Shown here in pieces: positions 12,118-24,800 of a stretch of 64,000 nt of DNA (within the stretch, counting starts at the first letter, position 1; every line of letters starts with the position of its first letter). The stretch covers positions 868,001 through 932,000 of the forward strand of contig JAJTTP010000002.1 of NCBI GenBank assembly GCA_023313575.1. The letters are read 5' to 3'. Below the pieces are notes generated by a model, which saw only the letters and a list, made by a program, of their open reading frames with translations, did no database searches and had not been told where the DNA came from. The stretch is from Eutypella sp. D-1. Its lineage: Eukaryota > Ascomycota > Sordariomycetes > Xylariales > Diatrypaceae. The position numbers and the translations under genes were made by a program.

Positions 12118-14932
12118 TCACGAGGTTCTGTCCTCTAAGACAAAACCGAGATTGTCCCTATTATCGTCAACAACCCTTCCCCATTCCAGCAGCAGCCGGA
12201 ACAGGTAGACCTCCATGTCTTCCCTGCGCAGAGCCTTGCCGGCCCACTTGCGGCCCTGCTCAGCGATCCAGCGCGCGTCCTCCTTGCGGCTCTCGGTCAC
12301 CTGGGTCGCCCCGTTGAGCCGGCCGCGGTACTTGAGGCCTACGAAGTAGGCGAGCGTGCTGTGCAGGCCGTGGTAGCGCGGGTCGACGGGCACGAAGTGC
12401 AGCCACGGCATCAGCCGCTCCGTATACCACGCCCGGAAGATGGTCGAGACCACGGGCACGCTGTTGGAGCGCAGCGTCGCGAGCGTACTGGGGGCCGGCC
12501 CGTCCGGCGTGTCGAGTAGCACAATATATCGCTTGTTCGCGTGCCCCTCGTCCTCCCTGAAACCGAACTCGCTCTCTATCAGCCGGCAGTTCGCCGTGTC
12601 GCAGGATCCCGGGTTCGTAAAAGAGAAACTAAGCGGCAGCTGCGCGTTGATCTCCTGGGCCCGCACGTTTTCGTGGTGGAATTTGACCTTCTTCGATTTT
12701 TCTTTCACCTCTTCCGTGTCTTCATTTCCAGTAAGAGTATCCCTTCCCTGAATTCCCAGTATCATTGAAATAGTTTCCGTGGAACTGGCATTGTTCGCTG
12801 CGTGCACAAGGCGCTGGCGGTGACCTCCATGCATGGTCTGATGAGTCTGGATCCGGATACCTTCAGCACTACCCTGCCAGAAAGCCAGGTCTATTTTATT
12901 GTCAAATGGGACAGGGTCATCTTGAGTTACGTCATCTGGTGTGACCAGAGGTATGAGGATGTCATCAAAACTATTCGTTTTAGACCTACTGAATAGGGGC
13001 AGTAGTTCACGGTAGACTCCGTGCTGGGAGGGTGTGGTGTAGAATTCATGAAGGTTAAAAATGTCGGGCTGATGACACAGGTCGAGGGACTTCTGCCAAT
13101 CACGAAGGAATTCCCCCTGCGAATGGGGATCTGCACAAACAGCACAGAAGTCCCGCATATTCCAATGGATCCCGGCCCTGCTAGGAGAACCCGGAGGGCA
13201 CGCAAGGCCTTGAGAATGGCGGAGACTCTGCGTAGAGACGGACGATTCAGAAGCCAACTTTGAAGCTAGTGAATGTGTGTTGCCGTATCCGCCATCTAGC
13301 TGTACTGTGTCGTCTAATTGACGCTTGTGCTGGTTGCTGGGGAGAATGTTCCACGTGGACTTGCTGCCAGACTGCGACATCCCTCGGATATCCTCCCAAG
13401 GGACTAGAACCCTTGGTCGTTGACTCAAGTTGATTGCGATAGACATATCGGCCAAGTGCTCAGAAAATCCAGATATCATCGAGAGGGCCTCCTTTATCAT
13501 GACATCCAGGGTAGGATCTGAGGCCCCGGTGTAATGCGCCTTTCCACCCGCGATGGTAATGACACCGACATCCGGGAGGCCTGCCAAGAACTCAAGTCCA
13601 TCGCGTATCCTCTGGGGATTCATCCCTCGGAAAGGCAAGATATCCTTCTCAATCTGATCGAAGTTATCAATGATGACCGATTCCCGCTGCTGTGCGAAAT
13701 CGAACCATTTGTCGAAGTTCGGCGGTGGATCGAGGCCCTGGTAGCGGTCCTTGTATTCATTGACCGCCGACCTCAACGTGTTGCTTATCGTGGCGCGGCG
13801 AAGCCACCTGTCCGCCTCGACCCTGCTCTTATACATCAGGTCGTCTACGGGGTGCCTGTCTATCGGCTTGCTTTTCAGAGGCGCAAAGATCGCTAATGCG
13901 GTTAATGTCGCCATGAGAAGCAGGACCAAGAACGCTCGTCTGAACACAATTACGGACCGCATATTACTCGCATATAGGAAAACGGTAAACCCCGTAAACA
14001 TGATGCTCAGGGAAATAAGCGGTTGGCGTATGGTGACCTGTTGGTATGATCCTAGCGAGAGGATACTATGGATGCTCATGACTGTTCCGATGATGAAGCA
14101 GGAGACAGCTGTGGGCACCAAGGGGGTGGACTCACACAGCCATAAGGCTGTGGACGTGGCGAATACACCTAGACTTATGCCAGTACCGATGATGTCAAAC
14201 AAGTACAGGGCGTCGAATTGCCATACCAGCTGATGCTCATCAGGTGCATGATTTTCATAGAGCCGGCCAGCCAGCCCCACGACGCACACTGCCACGGCTG
14301 ATGCAAGCGAAATGCCACAGAGGACCCGGAGTCGGGCTCTCGTGGTTCGTGCCCAGGAGAGCACACGCCAGAGCATGATGAGAATCGCAGCGTCGACGGC
14401 AATGCCGATCCACTGCAGCGCAACGACGACTGCGCGCTGATCTAACAAGGCCGAGCAGAAGTACGTAGACCTCGGTCCAAGGCCGAGTCCCAGGTACGCG
14501 CCGAAGCTGAAGACCGCGGTAGCCAGCAGAAGCGTTAGGGGCGAGGTGACGACCCAGATTTTGAGGTCCTCCCAGACACTGCCCCACATGTCTTCCGGTT
14601 CGTCCGACTCAACGGGAGTCGGGCGGTGGGATAGGAACTCGTGGAGGGCTAGAAGAACGGGTAAGAAGGCCTGTAAGGCATCAGCAAACAAAGAACCAGG
14701 CCGTATTTCCACCGCACCTCGCTTATCTCGCGGATTAAATTACCTCAACACCGCGCGAGGCGCACTGGATGTCACGGACGACCGCGTGCATGATCTCCAG
14801 CCGAACAAGCAGGAGAAAGATGATGCAGGGAACATAGAAGCGGCGAGGCCGCTGCGGTAAGGGGGCATGGAGGGCCTTGATTACGGCCTCCGAGTCTAAT
14901 ACCCGGGGGTATGATGTCAGTGAGGCGGCCAT
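12118..14932 (-). CDS. membrane-bound glycosyltransferase family 90 (CAP10/xylosyltransferase-like)
   Basis: Exons 14932-14744 and 14670-12118, with a 73-bp intron (GTAATT donor, TTACAG acceptor), give 913 residues. The splice joins the CASRGVE and AFLPVLL segments into one continuous membrane-region pattern. The N-terminal half has about nine hydrophobic segments. A PPPNFDKWFDFA element follows, and the C-terminal half has the GT90 core: a CHQPDIFNLHEF element, FDDILIPL, DLAFWQGS and, near the end, LRSNSVPVVSTIFRAWYTE followed by LMPWLHFVPV. GT90 enzymes transfer xylose or other sugars in the Golgi; Cryptococcus Cxt1 and Cap10 belong here. Acceptor and donor are not visible. The start is uncertain: a further 5' exon beginning at ATG 15108 with donor GTAAGT at about 14972 can be spliced in frame, and another frame there is strongly hydrophobic. 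Confidence 0.88.
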
Positions 14933-15955
14933 GCTTGGGTCCCAATTCCTGGGGCATTATCTCGGAGCCATGGGACTTACCGAATCTCCCATCCGCCCCT
15001 GGAAGCCATTTCGAGTAGACGCTCGCGACGAAGAAGACGCCCCCCAAGACGAGCAAAAGTAAGAATGCAGAGATCCGCGGATAGTCTGCCAAGGATTGTC
15101 AATAACATTAACTAGCCTTATCTGAAAAGAAGAAAAGGGGGGAAGACCAGCTGCAGTTCGTTCAAGATTCTTACCTATAAGCGAATGTCTATCAGATGTA
15201 TAATAAAGCCAGAGAAATGAGGCCAGCGAGCTTGCGTGAATGGAATTGCCAGTTAGTTTCAGTACAGTACATATATTCGCTCTCTTGTGTGAAGCGGTGT
15301 TGATTTGTATGGTTTGCCGGGCTGACTACAACCGACCCTGCCGGCCAGTGCCAACTCAGAATTCAGGGGTTGTTCGCCCGCGGACTTGGCAGACTGGGTA
15401 CTGGATAACCGTAGGTAGTAACCCGTAAACTCACCAGGCTTGGACCGCCGAGCCCGCGTCGCGAGTCATTGCGACGGGTACAGAGACATACGAGCTTCAG
15501 CCGCGCCGACCAGATGGATAAATGGATGGATATATATATACGTGCGATATACTAAAAAAAAAAAAAAATCAATACATGAGCGCTTTATATTGGTGGTATG
15601 AGGCGAGAAAGAGTTGAAGAGTGAGAGGACCAAGTTGTAAGGCTCAGGGGGTGAACGCGACGGGTTGTGGCTTAGCACAGTTAGTTAGTGGACTGTGCAG
15701 CCGATTTGACGATTATAGTAATAACCCTTATAACGGGTCTTGAATATGATTCAATGGGGATTTTGCATAAAAACCGGGAATAAGCCAGCCAGTCTTAGCC
15801 TTTGTGCTTCTGGCAGGGATCTCAATAACATCAAAGTAGTCACTTTACGATAGGTAGTAAACACTCAATATTTGGTAGGAATCTCTGCTGTGGTATTAAA
15901 AGGAAAGGTAAGAATCTATCTGCAGGGTCTATTCTATTCCAACAATTATGGCCTG

Positions 15956-16023
15956 GTGGTTGCCCAGCCTTAGGTTATACCATTTTAAATGGTAAGGCGT
16001 AGTAGAATAGGCTGGGCAACCAC
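15956..16023. repeat. inverted repeat with 15-bp perfect arms and internal hairpins
   Basis: The arm GTGGTTGCCCAGCCT (15956-15970) is exactly complementary to 16009-16023. The 38-bp loop contains a second complementary pair, GCCTTA (15967-15972, overlapping the outer arm) with TAAGGC (15993-15998), and an inner hairpin with arms TACCATTT/AAATGGTA (15978-15994). This is seen directly. It could be a small MITE-like insertion or a structured transcript end; no target-site duplication was identified. Confidence 0.6.
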
Positions 16024-17076
16024 TCATTTTCAGGAACCAAACCTTCACGGTATCTCTAAGCACTACCACAATATCACAGGATTCGATGCTAGCTAGATCA
16101 TTATACCTCGTGTAAAGAGTGAATGATGCCGGGCCCGTTCTCAGACTTACTTAGTATGAGGTACTTGTATAAATACATGTATTTCCCGGTTCCCCCGCAG
16201 CCCTGTATAGCATAACTACTTCTCTAATCGTCATCACAACCTCTTAACTAATATGTAGCAATTGCACGTTCTAATCAAGGGATCTCTCATCTTTCGTCCT
16301 TTCTCTTCTTCTTCTTGTTTACTCTTCTCTTCTCTACTACTTTACTTTACTTTACTCTTACTCTTACTCTTACTCTCTCTCTTTCTCTACTTTTACATAC
16401 ATACGGGATTTGTGTGTCGTGTTGTGTTGTGTTGTATTGTGTTGTTATATTTCGTGTTTGCTCCTTGCCCTTCTCTCTCTCTAAGCCCTCCCCTTCGCTC
16501 CTTCTCGAAATTAACGTCGTGCCGCGACGTTTTTCCAACCCGCCACCACCACTCCACTCCCTCTGCCTCCCCCCCTCCTCCCCTTCTATCAATTCCATCC
16601 CCCTTCCACCCCGCCGCCCTGCAACGCAGCAAAAAAGTTTAACACCCCCATCCTCCCTCTTTTCTTTGTATATATGTGTATGTATGTAAGTATGGAAAAG
16701 GAAGTACGTAAAGTATGTAAACGCGACTTTGATGCCGTAATAAGGCAGTAGTAGTAGTAGGGGTCGCAAGAACGCGGTGGCTGAGAAAGCACCCAAACAA
16801 AACAAAAAAAAGAATATTTGGACAGAAAGAAAAATGAAATGAGATGAGGAAAGAACGGAAATGCCACGCGCGTTGCCATATGCTGGTATTATAAGTTTTG
16901 TTAATCAGAGACGCCCCGCTCAGAACCGGGCAAGACGAGGGAAAAGGGGGGGGGGGGGGATATACGCGAAAGAGGAGGCAAAAATAAATGGAGGTCATCT
17001 CCGTTAGGGGTTGGGAGGAGAGCCCGCTTCCAAAAAAAAAAGTCTATATCAAAGTCAAATGTCGAAGTCCACGATG

Positions 17077-17213
17077 GGTTGGTTTGGTTGGTTTGGTTGG
17101 TTGGTTGGTTGGTTGGTAGGTATGAGAGGTTTTCTGTTTTCTTCCTTTTTTTATACCTCCTACCATAGAACGTTTATGAAAAGTCAAGTAGAGGAGAGAG
17201 AGAGAGAGAGAGA
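17077..17213. repeat. simple repeats: TTGG/TTTGG (17077-17118) and GA (17191-17213)
   Basis: Two short microsatellites are directly visible in the 3' flank of the kinase gene. The first alternates TTTGG and TTGG units; the second is an uninterrupted GA run of about 20 bases. They are ordinary simple repeats likely to vary in length between strains. Confidence 0.8.
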
Positions 17214-17850
17214 AGAGTCCGTATGGGATGAAGAGGCACACACACAACTGGCGGTTTGTTTGGTCTTTTTTGTTAAAAAAGAATATGCTAGCAAGATGGA
17301 ACGTTTTTGATGCCGGATTTTAACAAAAGTTTAAGAACAGTTAAAACACAAGACAGAGAAGAAAGAGAAAAGAAGAAAAAAATCACACAGAAAAGAAAAA
17401 GTGAAAACCATTAGAAAGCATGTGACAACCGCCTGCCGCCAGAATAAATTGAGAAGAGAAAAATAAAAAGAAACCCTAATTTGCATCTACTCCAGCCAAA
17501 AAAGTTTGCCCAACAACTCCCTGCCTGCCTGTGCAAAGCCTTTTTTCATCAAGTTCAAATTTTCCCTCAAGCTGGAAACAATTAGGTGTTGTATATTACG
17601 TTGAGAAGGCGTAATCGAAAGGTCATGAGATGACGTTGAAGCTGGTGACGATTCGGTATGAATACGCAAGGTGTGACTTCGGGTTCGATGTGTCCGAAGG
17701 GTATTTTCAAGGATAATTTGAGTGGTGTGTTGCCTAGAGTCCAACCGTGTAACGTCCACCAATGCTTTTGCAGGCCTTCCTATATCAACGATTTGCGGCG
17801 AGATATTTCAACGTGAGCTGAGAATCCTCTCGAGCCGGTCCTTTGCAGGC

Positions 17851-20800
17851 TCAGGCTTCACCTCCCCGGGCTCGCCCACGCCTTCGGAAGAAGTCCATCA
17901 CTCGTTTCGCTGCACCGCTGCTCCCAGCGTGATCATGAGGCCGTCCGTATTCGTGCTCATCATAGGCATCCGTAAACCTCTTGTTTTTATGCAGAACACG
18001 ATGCTGGCTCTGGCTCTCGTAACGCCGCGAGTCGTACTGATCAGAGTCATATCCTGTCTGATAGGGGGCCGAATTAGGTGGTCTCCGTTGTGGCTGCTGT
18101 TCAATAGACGATTCCGAGCCCGAGTTCAAGACCGCTCCTTGCTGCAGATAGGGCGGAATGGGCGAGGGCTTTGCGCTGTATGTATACCTCTCCTGTTGTT
18201 GAGGTCTCTGGGAGTGGCTTGACTGAGGCGCCGTTCGTAGCCGTGGTGATTCTTGCGGTTCATCGTACGCTCCATCGGGATAATGGATGGCCGGATTGCC
18301 ACCGCTGACTGGTGGATCAATGTAGCGGCCATACTCATCTACATCGGGCGGGTCCTGGATAGGAAGATCTTGCTGAGACAAATCGGCCGTTGGCGACTCC
18401 GGCGGCTCTTTTGCCAGTCCCATCGCTCTGATAAGCGAGAACCGATGCGACTTCGACTTATCAAAGGATGTTTGGGATCCAGCAACACTACCGCTACGCT
18501 TTTTCCCTAGCCCGAGAGTAAATGACCGCCTCGAAGCCCGGGAATCCATTGATGTACGAGAATCTCCGGGCATGTTGTTGGACATACTGACAGGAGGGTA
18601 TTTCCTAGCCTCCTTCGACTGCTGTTGATCGACGCGCTTCTTACGTCCGCCAAAGATGGAGCCGCTGCGGCCAAAAATCTTGCCACCAATCTCGCCGATG
18701 GTGTTCGACCGTTTGTGACCCTTCGCTTCGCCGGACTCTGGCTTCTGACCTTCGGTGAAGCCCGAGACTTGGGCGAATTTGGGGGGTACACTGACGCTGG
18801 GCCGCCCAAAGTCCGTGTCGGACGATTCTTGGGGTATTGGGTTCGAGATGACATAATTCTTCCCACTGGATGTCGGTTGTTGAATGCTTCCAAGCGCGTT
18901 AGTATTGGCAACTGCTGGGGGCAAAGGTTGACCGTACGAAGCTCGGGTAATTGGCCCTCCTGCCCTCGACCCCGTCATCGACTGCATTGATCCTCCGGTA
19001 GCGGGTCTGGGCGCGGCAGTCCCAGACGCCGCAGCCATATTAGCGTTATCGGAAGTAGCGCGAGACGAAGTCGTTCTCGTCGGGGGCACATTCTGGTTCC
19101 GGTGTGCACTCGAGGGCTTTTTCTGATTAGGCGAGCTCGAGTACCCTTCGTGGGGCAGCGGAGCATCTCGGGGGGCTGGCTCTTGCTGTGGAGCCTGAAG
19201 CTCGACAGGACCCTGGTTGGACGTTCGGGCCCGAGTCTTGCCGTGGGGAGAAGCTTGATCCGATGGTTCACCTCCCCGTTGAGTCTGCGTGGTAGGTGGG
19301 ACATATTCAACCTGCACCGTCCGTCGTTTGCTGTCCTTTTGTGGCTTCGGATGTGAACCTTCTTCGGGATCGACCTTGCCCTGTTTACGAGCAAGATCGC
19401 CTACAGCAGTGGTAGTGTTCTTCGCCTTGGATGGCTCTCGGACAGAAGCGCTTCTCGCTAAACCAGCAGCGTCCATATCGTCCGCGGGTACCGTAGTGTT
19501 CTGGATCTCGGTCGAAGTCGTCGTAGTGCTAGTGATGAGCTCGACAACATGTGCGTACTCACTCAGCCAACTGTGCCTCGCGACTTCGAACAGATCGGCG
19601 CGCTTTCTTGGACTTGGCACAAGGATGCGTCGTAGGAGGTCTCGCGCATGAGGCGTGACGTATTCGGGGAACGTCAGAGGCGTATTGACAATGTATTTGT
19701 ATAAGAGGTTAATGTTATCACCCTCCGGGTTTGCGGGGTCATCGTCGAACGGAAGGTATCCCGCAAGCATGGCATACTAGAAAAACAAGTTAGTACGGTA
19801 CCATACTTCAGGATTTGCATGTCTAGGGGATAGAGCCCAAATCTTCTCACCAGGATGACGCCACAACTCCAAACATCGACTTTCCGACCAGTATACAGCG
19901 AGTCGCTCACTACCAACTCAGGAGCCGCGTAGCATGGACTTCCGCAGCTCGTCTGCATGAGGTCGCCCCTGCGCATCCCGTTCGCCTTTGTCTTGTCCAA
20001 GCCTATGCGTTTCACAAATTCGCGGTCAGACAGGTGCAGTTCCTCCTGTTCAGACAACTCGTCGTTAGGGTCGAATGTATTGGCAAAGCCAAAATCCGTA
20101 ATGATGATGTTTCGGTTCCGATCCAAGAGAAGGTTCTCCAGTTTCAAGTCTCGATGCACGATGCCCTTTTTGTGAAGATAGCCCACGCCCGACACCAGTT
20201 GTGCAAACAGTCTTTTCGCCGCATTGTCCTTCAGGTACCTATGATTCAGAATGTAATCAAATAGCTCGCCACCAGAGGCGTATTCGAGAACGATACCGAT
20301 ATGCCGCTCGGTTTCGGTCATCTCATGCAGCTTGACAATGTTGGGGTGAGATATGCCTCGGAGGATCGAAACTTCTCTATATATCTTGGCGAGGCGGGAC
20401 GGATTGTTGCCGACGCTGTCGCGACGAATGAGCTTGATGGCGACCTGTGGTTCTCGATGAGCACGACTCCGCAGAGGATAAAACACAACGAGGGGACACT
20501 TACCTGGACACCACCATCTTGTTTCCACCCAAGCTTCACTTTACCAAACTCGCCTTCTCCGATCGTGTTTCCAAGGTAATAGTCACCGAACTTGGAGGCT
20601 TTCTCTCTTCTAGAATGATCGTGTCGGCTGCGGCCACCCCGCCGGCCCTCGTCTTGCGCGGTTACGGCGATAGGTGGAGGAGCGGCATCGTCGGGATCAA
20701 CCTCAGTTTGTGAGTGCGGATGCGCCTCCTCCAGTCTTTCCCGCTCTCTGTCGACATCCTCCTCTGGGCGAGAGACGATGACCCGATTCAGCACCTCACT

Positions 20801-21481
20801 GGCCTCACGAGACGGTTGCTTCGAGTTCGTCGTCGTATTGGAGGAGGTGGTGTGCGTCCTCACAGGTATCGTCGTGGACACGGTTTGACGGTACTCTTTG
20901 TTGCTACTCGACTTGTCCGTAGGCTCGGCGGCAATGTGATGGGACACGGCTCTTCTGCTCCGTGAACTCGGGTCGTCGTAATAGGTTCGGTTTGGCTCAG
21001 ACCGGCCATTCGTGCTGGTGTTCGGTCTCGCTTGCTCGACTTGGCTTTGTCTTGGTGAATCGGCGGCCCGCTCCCGTTCTTCGGCACGCGCCGCTCTTCG
21101 AGAGCTGGACGATCCGGTACTACCCTGCTGCGTTGATGATGTGCGCGGTGGCACTTCGTGTCTCCGCCGGTTCGAGCCGGACCTCTCATAATCGGAAGAC
21201 GTGCTAGCCGGAGCCGCCGTGGCCGGTGAGGCCAATGCGGTTCGTGAGGTCATTGGCGAGGCAGGATTCAGCTCCTGATTGTTGTCGCTTGGCCTTCGCG
21301 AAGGCCGTCTCGAGGATGCAGGGGAGGCACTTGTCGTCTCTCGAGGGGCATAATAAGCTTCCCGGCTGGGAGAATGAGTCGGGATGTATTGGCGGTGAGA
21401 GGAAGGCGACCCTGAACCAGAACTTCCCGTCGCTGTTTGTGGATGAGGGCTGAGAGTCGACTGCAGAGCAGCAGAAGACAT
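17851..21481 (-). CDS. KIN4-like serine/threonine protein kinase (CAMK/SNF1-related)
   Basis: Three exons, 21481-20504, 20444-19851 and 19776-17851, encode 1165 residues. Introns are 59 and 74 bp, and the second has a perfect TACTAAC branch site at 19795-19789. A 300-residue disordered, Ser/Arg-rich N terminus precedes the kinase domain (about 302-595). Landmarks are the GEGEFG loop (308-313), VAIK Lys (330), HRD with Asp425, DFG (443-445), and an extended activation loop with an acidic insert up to TSCGSPCYAAPE. The long Ser/Pro/Gln-rich tail ends with a basic RVMDFFRRRGRAR motif close to the C terminus, as in fungal Kin4/Ppk1-type kinases. Yeast Kin4 acts in the spindle position checkpoint; a similar role here is inference. 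A GTAAGT donor at about 22250 and TAG acceptor at about 21488 suggest a 5'-UTR intron. Confidence 0.9.
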
Positions 21482-21828
21482 CTTCTTCTACGCAAGGTGC
21501 GTAGAATAGACTTAATGCTTCCCACGTCGTTCCAGGAGTGCCTTCAATCCCACGATAGGTAGCGTAGAACGTCTTTTAAAAATTTGCCTTTTTAATAGCG
21601 GCACGATGGCATCGAATGCGAATAGCTCGAGTGCCACTTTTAAATTCGTGCTCGTATCGATGTGCGCGGTCTATTCGGGCAGAGACTTCTTTCCTCTAAT
21701 GTTCTATTGTAGGATGCGTTTGTTTAGGTCGTGTCGTTCAAGGGGAAAACTCGAGTCGGTGTCAAGAATTTCGGCGGTGAATTACGTCTGACTATTTGTT
21801 GATGTTATTAGGGCTTCGTCCCAAAATT

Positions 21829-21853
21829 GGGGGGAGGGGGGGGGGGGGGGGGG
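21829..21853. repeat. G-rich run (one A at 21835)
   Basis: Twenty-five bases, all G except one A, in the 5' flank of the KIN4-like kinase gene. It may be an assembly-sensitive site and has G-quadruplex potential. It would lie inside the possible 5'-UTR intron of the kinase. Confidence 0.75.
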
Positions 21854-24800
21854 TTATTTTAAAGCTGCGGTTAGAAACCCGTAGTTGGATTTACCACAAC
21901 CTTTCGAAAGCGAGGAACGGAGGGGTGATGAAAAGAGAAGAAATAAAAGGGAAAGAAAAAAACAGGTCAAGATTGATTCGACATACGGCAACGATAGGTT
22001 TTAGGGCAGTTGCAGTGACGATGATTGCTTGAAGCCTATATGTAAGTGCATGCATAGGTAGGTGATTCTCTACAACCTTGGAAGAGAATACCTAGGTAGG
22101 TAATAGAATGATAATAATGTATCTTGTGTATCTAGAACGCACTCAAGGTACTTATGCATGCTTGTAGTGATTCGGGATAGAAATAGGAAAACGGAAAACA
22201 GGAAACAGAAGGCAAGTACGGCGAAAAGAGGGCGCGATCTTCGTTCACTTACCTTGGAGAGGTAGTTTTGTCACTTTAGAGTCACCGCTTGCACCGGCTT
22301 GCCAGGAAATCGACGACGCGTTTTCCCAGTTGTCAACACCAAAAATTGTTCGACCGGCCACCACTAGACAAGATAGACGGTGGTATTTTTCCCCTTCCAC
22401 CCTAAAGGTTCAGAGCCGGTTCGAGAAATTTGAAGTGCTATGAAGGCTTTAAGCCCGCGGAGAATTTTGGCACTTCGCTCGTCTATTCAAATAAAAATGG
22501 CGTGTATCTTAAACGCTCATATTTGATGTTGTCCTTGTTGATGTTCTTTTTTTCTCCTTTTGTTTTGGTTGGCGACGCGACGACTTGTTCTATGATGGGA
22601 TGGATGTATTTGTTTGGAAGGGGTGAGAAGCGCCGAAGATTATTTCCCGCCCGGATGGAACAACCGCAATTGACGTGGCCCGGCGTGTCTCGTGTTGTCG
22701 CAGGTAGGTAGGTAAATATTAGATACCTACCTAGCCTAGGTAGTATGGAGGAGAGAGTAGTAAAGAGTAGTAGCGATACCCGAGTAAATTGCCTATTTAC
22801 TGGTAGAGGCTTGGGCTGGCAAGCTGTGTCGGGGTAGGCCGTAGACTACCAAACCACCTAAACAGACCCTAAACAGACCTAAAAAGCCTGACTTGAGACG
22901 ACCACTGACTGACGACTAAACAGCGGGTGTCACTGGTCTAATTTGTCCTGTTATGCTATCACAGAGGAAAACAGAAAGAAAAAAAAATAGCACAAAAGAC
23001 CGGTCGAGTTTGGTAACGGGGGACAACCCTGGTCAGCCTGGCCCTCCTCGGTAACGATGAGGTTGGTTGGTTGATTATCCTAGGATTATTCCTATGGGCA
23101 ACCACGGATAACACAACTGGAACGAACAGAGCGGACAATGTGCAACCGTTCGATCAAGGACGCATATGCCGATCGTATAGAGCGGGCACCAATTCCAACC
23201 ACCCGTGATGGTTTGAGAGGGGGTCTGGGGGAGTTTGGGGCTGGTGGCTATTAGGGCTATTAGGTACGACGCGGCGGAGGCGGCGGAGACGGAGGCGACG
23301 GCGACGGGCTGGGCTGTTCCTATCGCGGTTCCAAGGTTGATGTTCGACTTAAGAGTTTAAAAGGGGGGCAGGACCTTTTGCCCTTTTTTCCTCTTCTTTC
23401 AGTTACAGGTAGGTAATTCTCCTCTGTTCCTCTCTGTAAACTACCCAAGTACCTACGTAGGTAGAGTCTGTGAGAGAACGGGGACCAAATCAAATTGCCA
23501 GAAAGATGCAGGAGCCACACACTTGGGCAAGCTTGCCCTGAGCAGCATAAGTTGGCTGGCTGGCTGGGTTGGTGGTCGGGTCGGTGGTAGTGCTGGTAAG
23601 TGCAAGATTTTAGTTGGGACCCAGATGATGCAAGTTCGGTCTGGGGTTCCAAGGTTCAGGACCCTACAGCTAATCGGTACCTCCTACCTAGGTACCGGCA
23701 TTAGCTGGGATCCAAGGTTCCTTCGTAAGTGACTTCTGAAGATGTACCTCGGACCCAAGGAGGACAGGACCTCTTTTACCTGGGTACATACAAGTATGGG
23801 TTTGAAGTTAGCGCTGATAGCTGGCTTTCCTTGACATTTCCCTCTCAATTTCTCTATCTGAAAAGTTATAATGTCGATGAAACTATATACGTATTGTCCA
23901 TGGGTATATGTTAAGTCGGCTGGCCAGACTGTCAGGAGGAGGTTATGGTCGGTTTCGGTTTCAAACAGGAGCTCCTAATAAATGCCCATGCCGGCTAATT
24001 ACTTAATGTAGGTATTTTGCTGAAAGGAAACTGCTCGGGGATGTTGGTTGATTAACATCTGCGCAGCCGTGTTGGTGGTAAATTGTACGACGTACGTGTG
24101 TGTACCTGTACGAAATAGGCAATAACTACGATGAAGTACTTGTAACTACCTAAGTACATATGCGTTGCACCCAGATGCCTGTGAAGGTATCAAGAAGCTG
24201 CTTTCTTAATGAAGGCGTTTTCGTCGATATGTGATACACGGTAAATTCGTGGGCGTAGACAAGCCAGACAATAAGCTTACCCTAAGTACGGAGTATCCAT
24301 GTAGTCCACGGCGCCGAGCTAGGCCGGGCTGAATAAGGGATGCCGCGATTTGCCAGCAACAACGTCCCTGTCTCAAAAAGAAAAGGGAGGATAATACAAG
24401 TACGGACGAACCAACCCGCTTAACAGATGATGATAAGAGCAGAGAGCAAGGTAAGTACTTCCTCAGTAAGTACCCAGAGACGCCAAAGAGAGCGCTATTC
24501 AAACTACGCGCTAATCTATAGTCGATCCAACCGGTCGCTCTCGTTATGGCAGTAGCACATCATGTACTGTACCTACTTTGGAAGTGCAGTACGGGTCCTG
24601 AAGTCCTGTGGAGGTTAAAGAGTGGGTTCGGGGAAATTTGATATTCGGTTTTCTACTTACCTAGTAAGATTGATAACTTTGGCAGTCTGGATACAGGATC
24701 CATGGATGGAGGGGGACAATCATAACGAAGGGATGCCGCGATGGAGCAGGCTCATATACTCCAGGGTTGGGCAGTTTTGACAGATAAGTATATAGAGCAT

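Larger units (their letters stand above)
14933..17850. other. intergenic region with CT-rich tracts and simple repeats
   Basis: Space between the GT90 5' end and the kinase 3' end. It holds possible GT90 5' exons (14970-15240), an A run at about 15554-15567, a cruciform-prone inverted repeat at 15956-16023, a long pyrimidine tract on the plus strand (about 16300-16600), a 14-base G run (16946-16959), a TTGG/TTTGG repeat (17077-17118) and a GA repeat (17191-17213). Many frames here are long only because of low complexity; none resembles a protein family. Confidence 0.55.

Noticed and set aside
16262..17247. Several frames of 90-150 codons on both strands
   Set aside because: Low-complexity CT/GA-rich DNA keeps frames open on both strands; translations are Leu/Ser- or Arg/Glu-biased without domain pattern.
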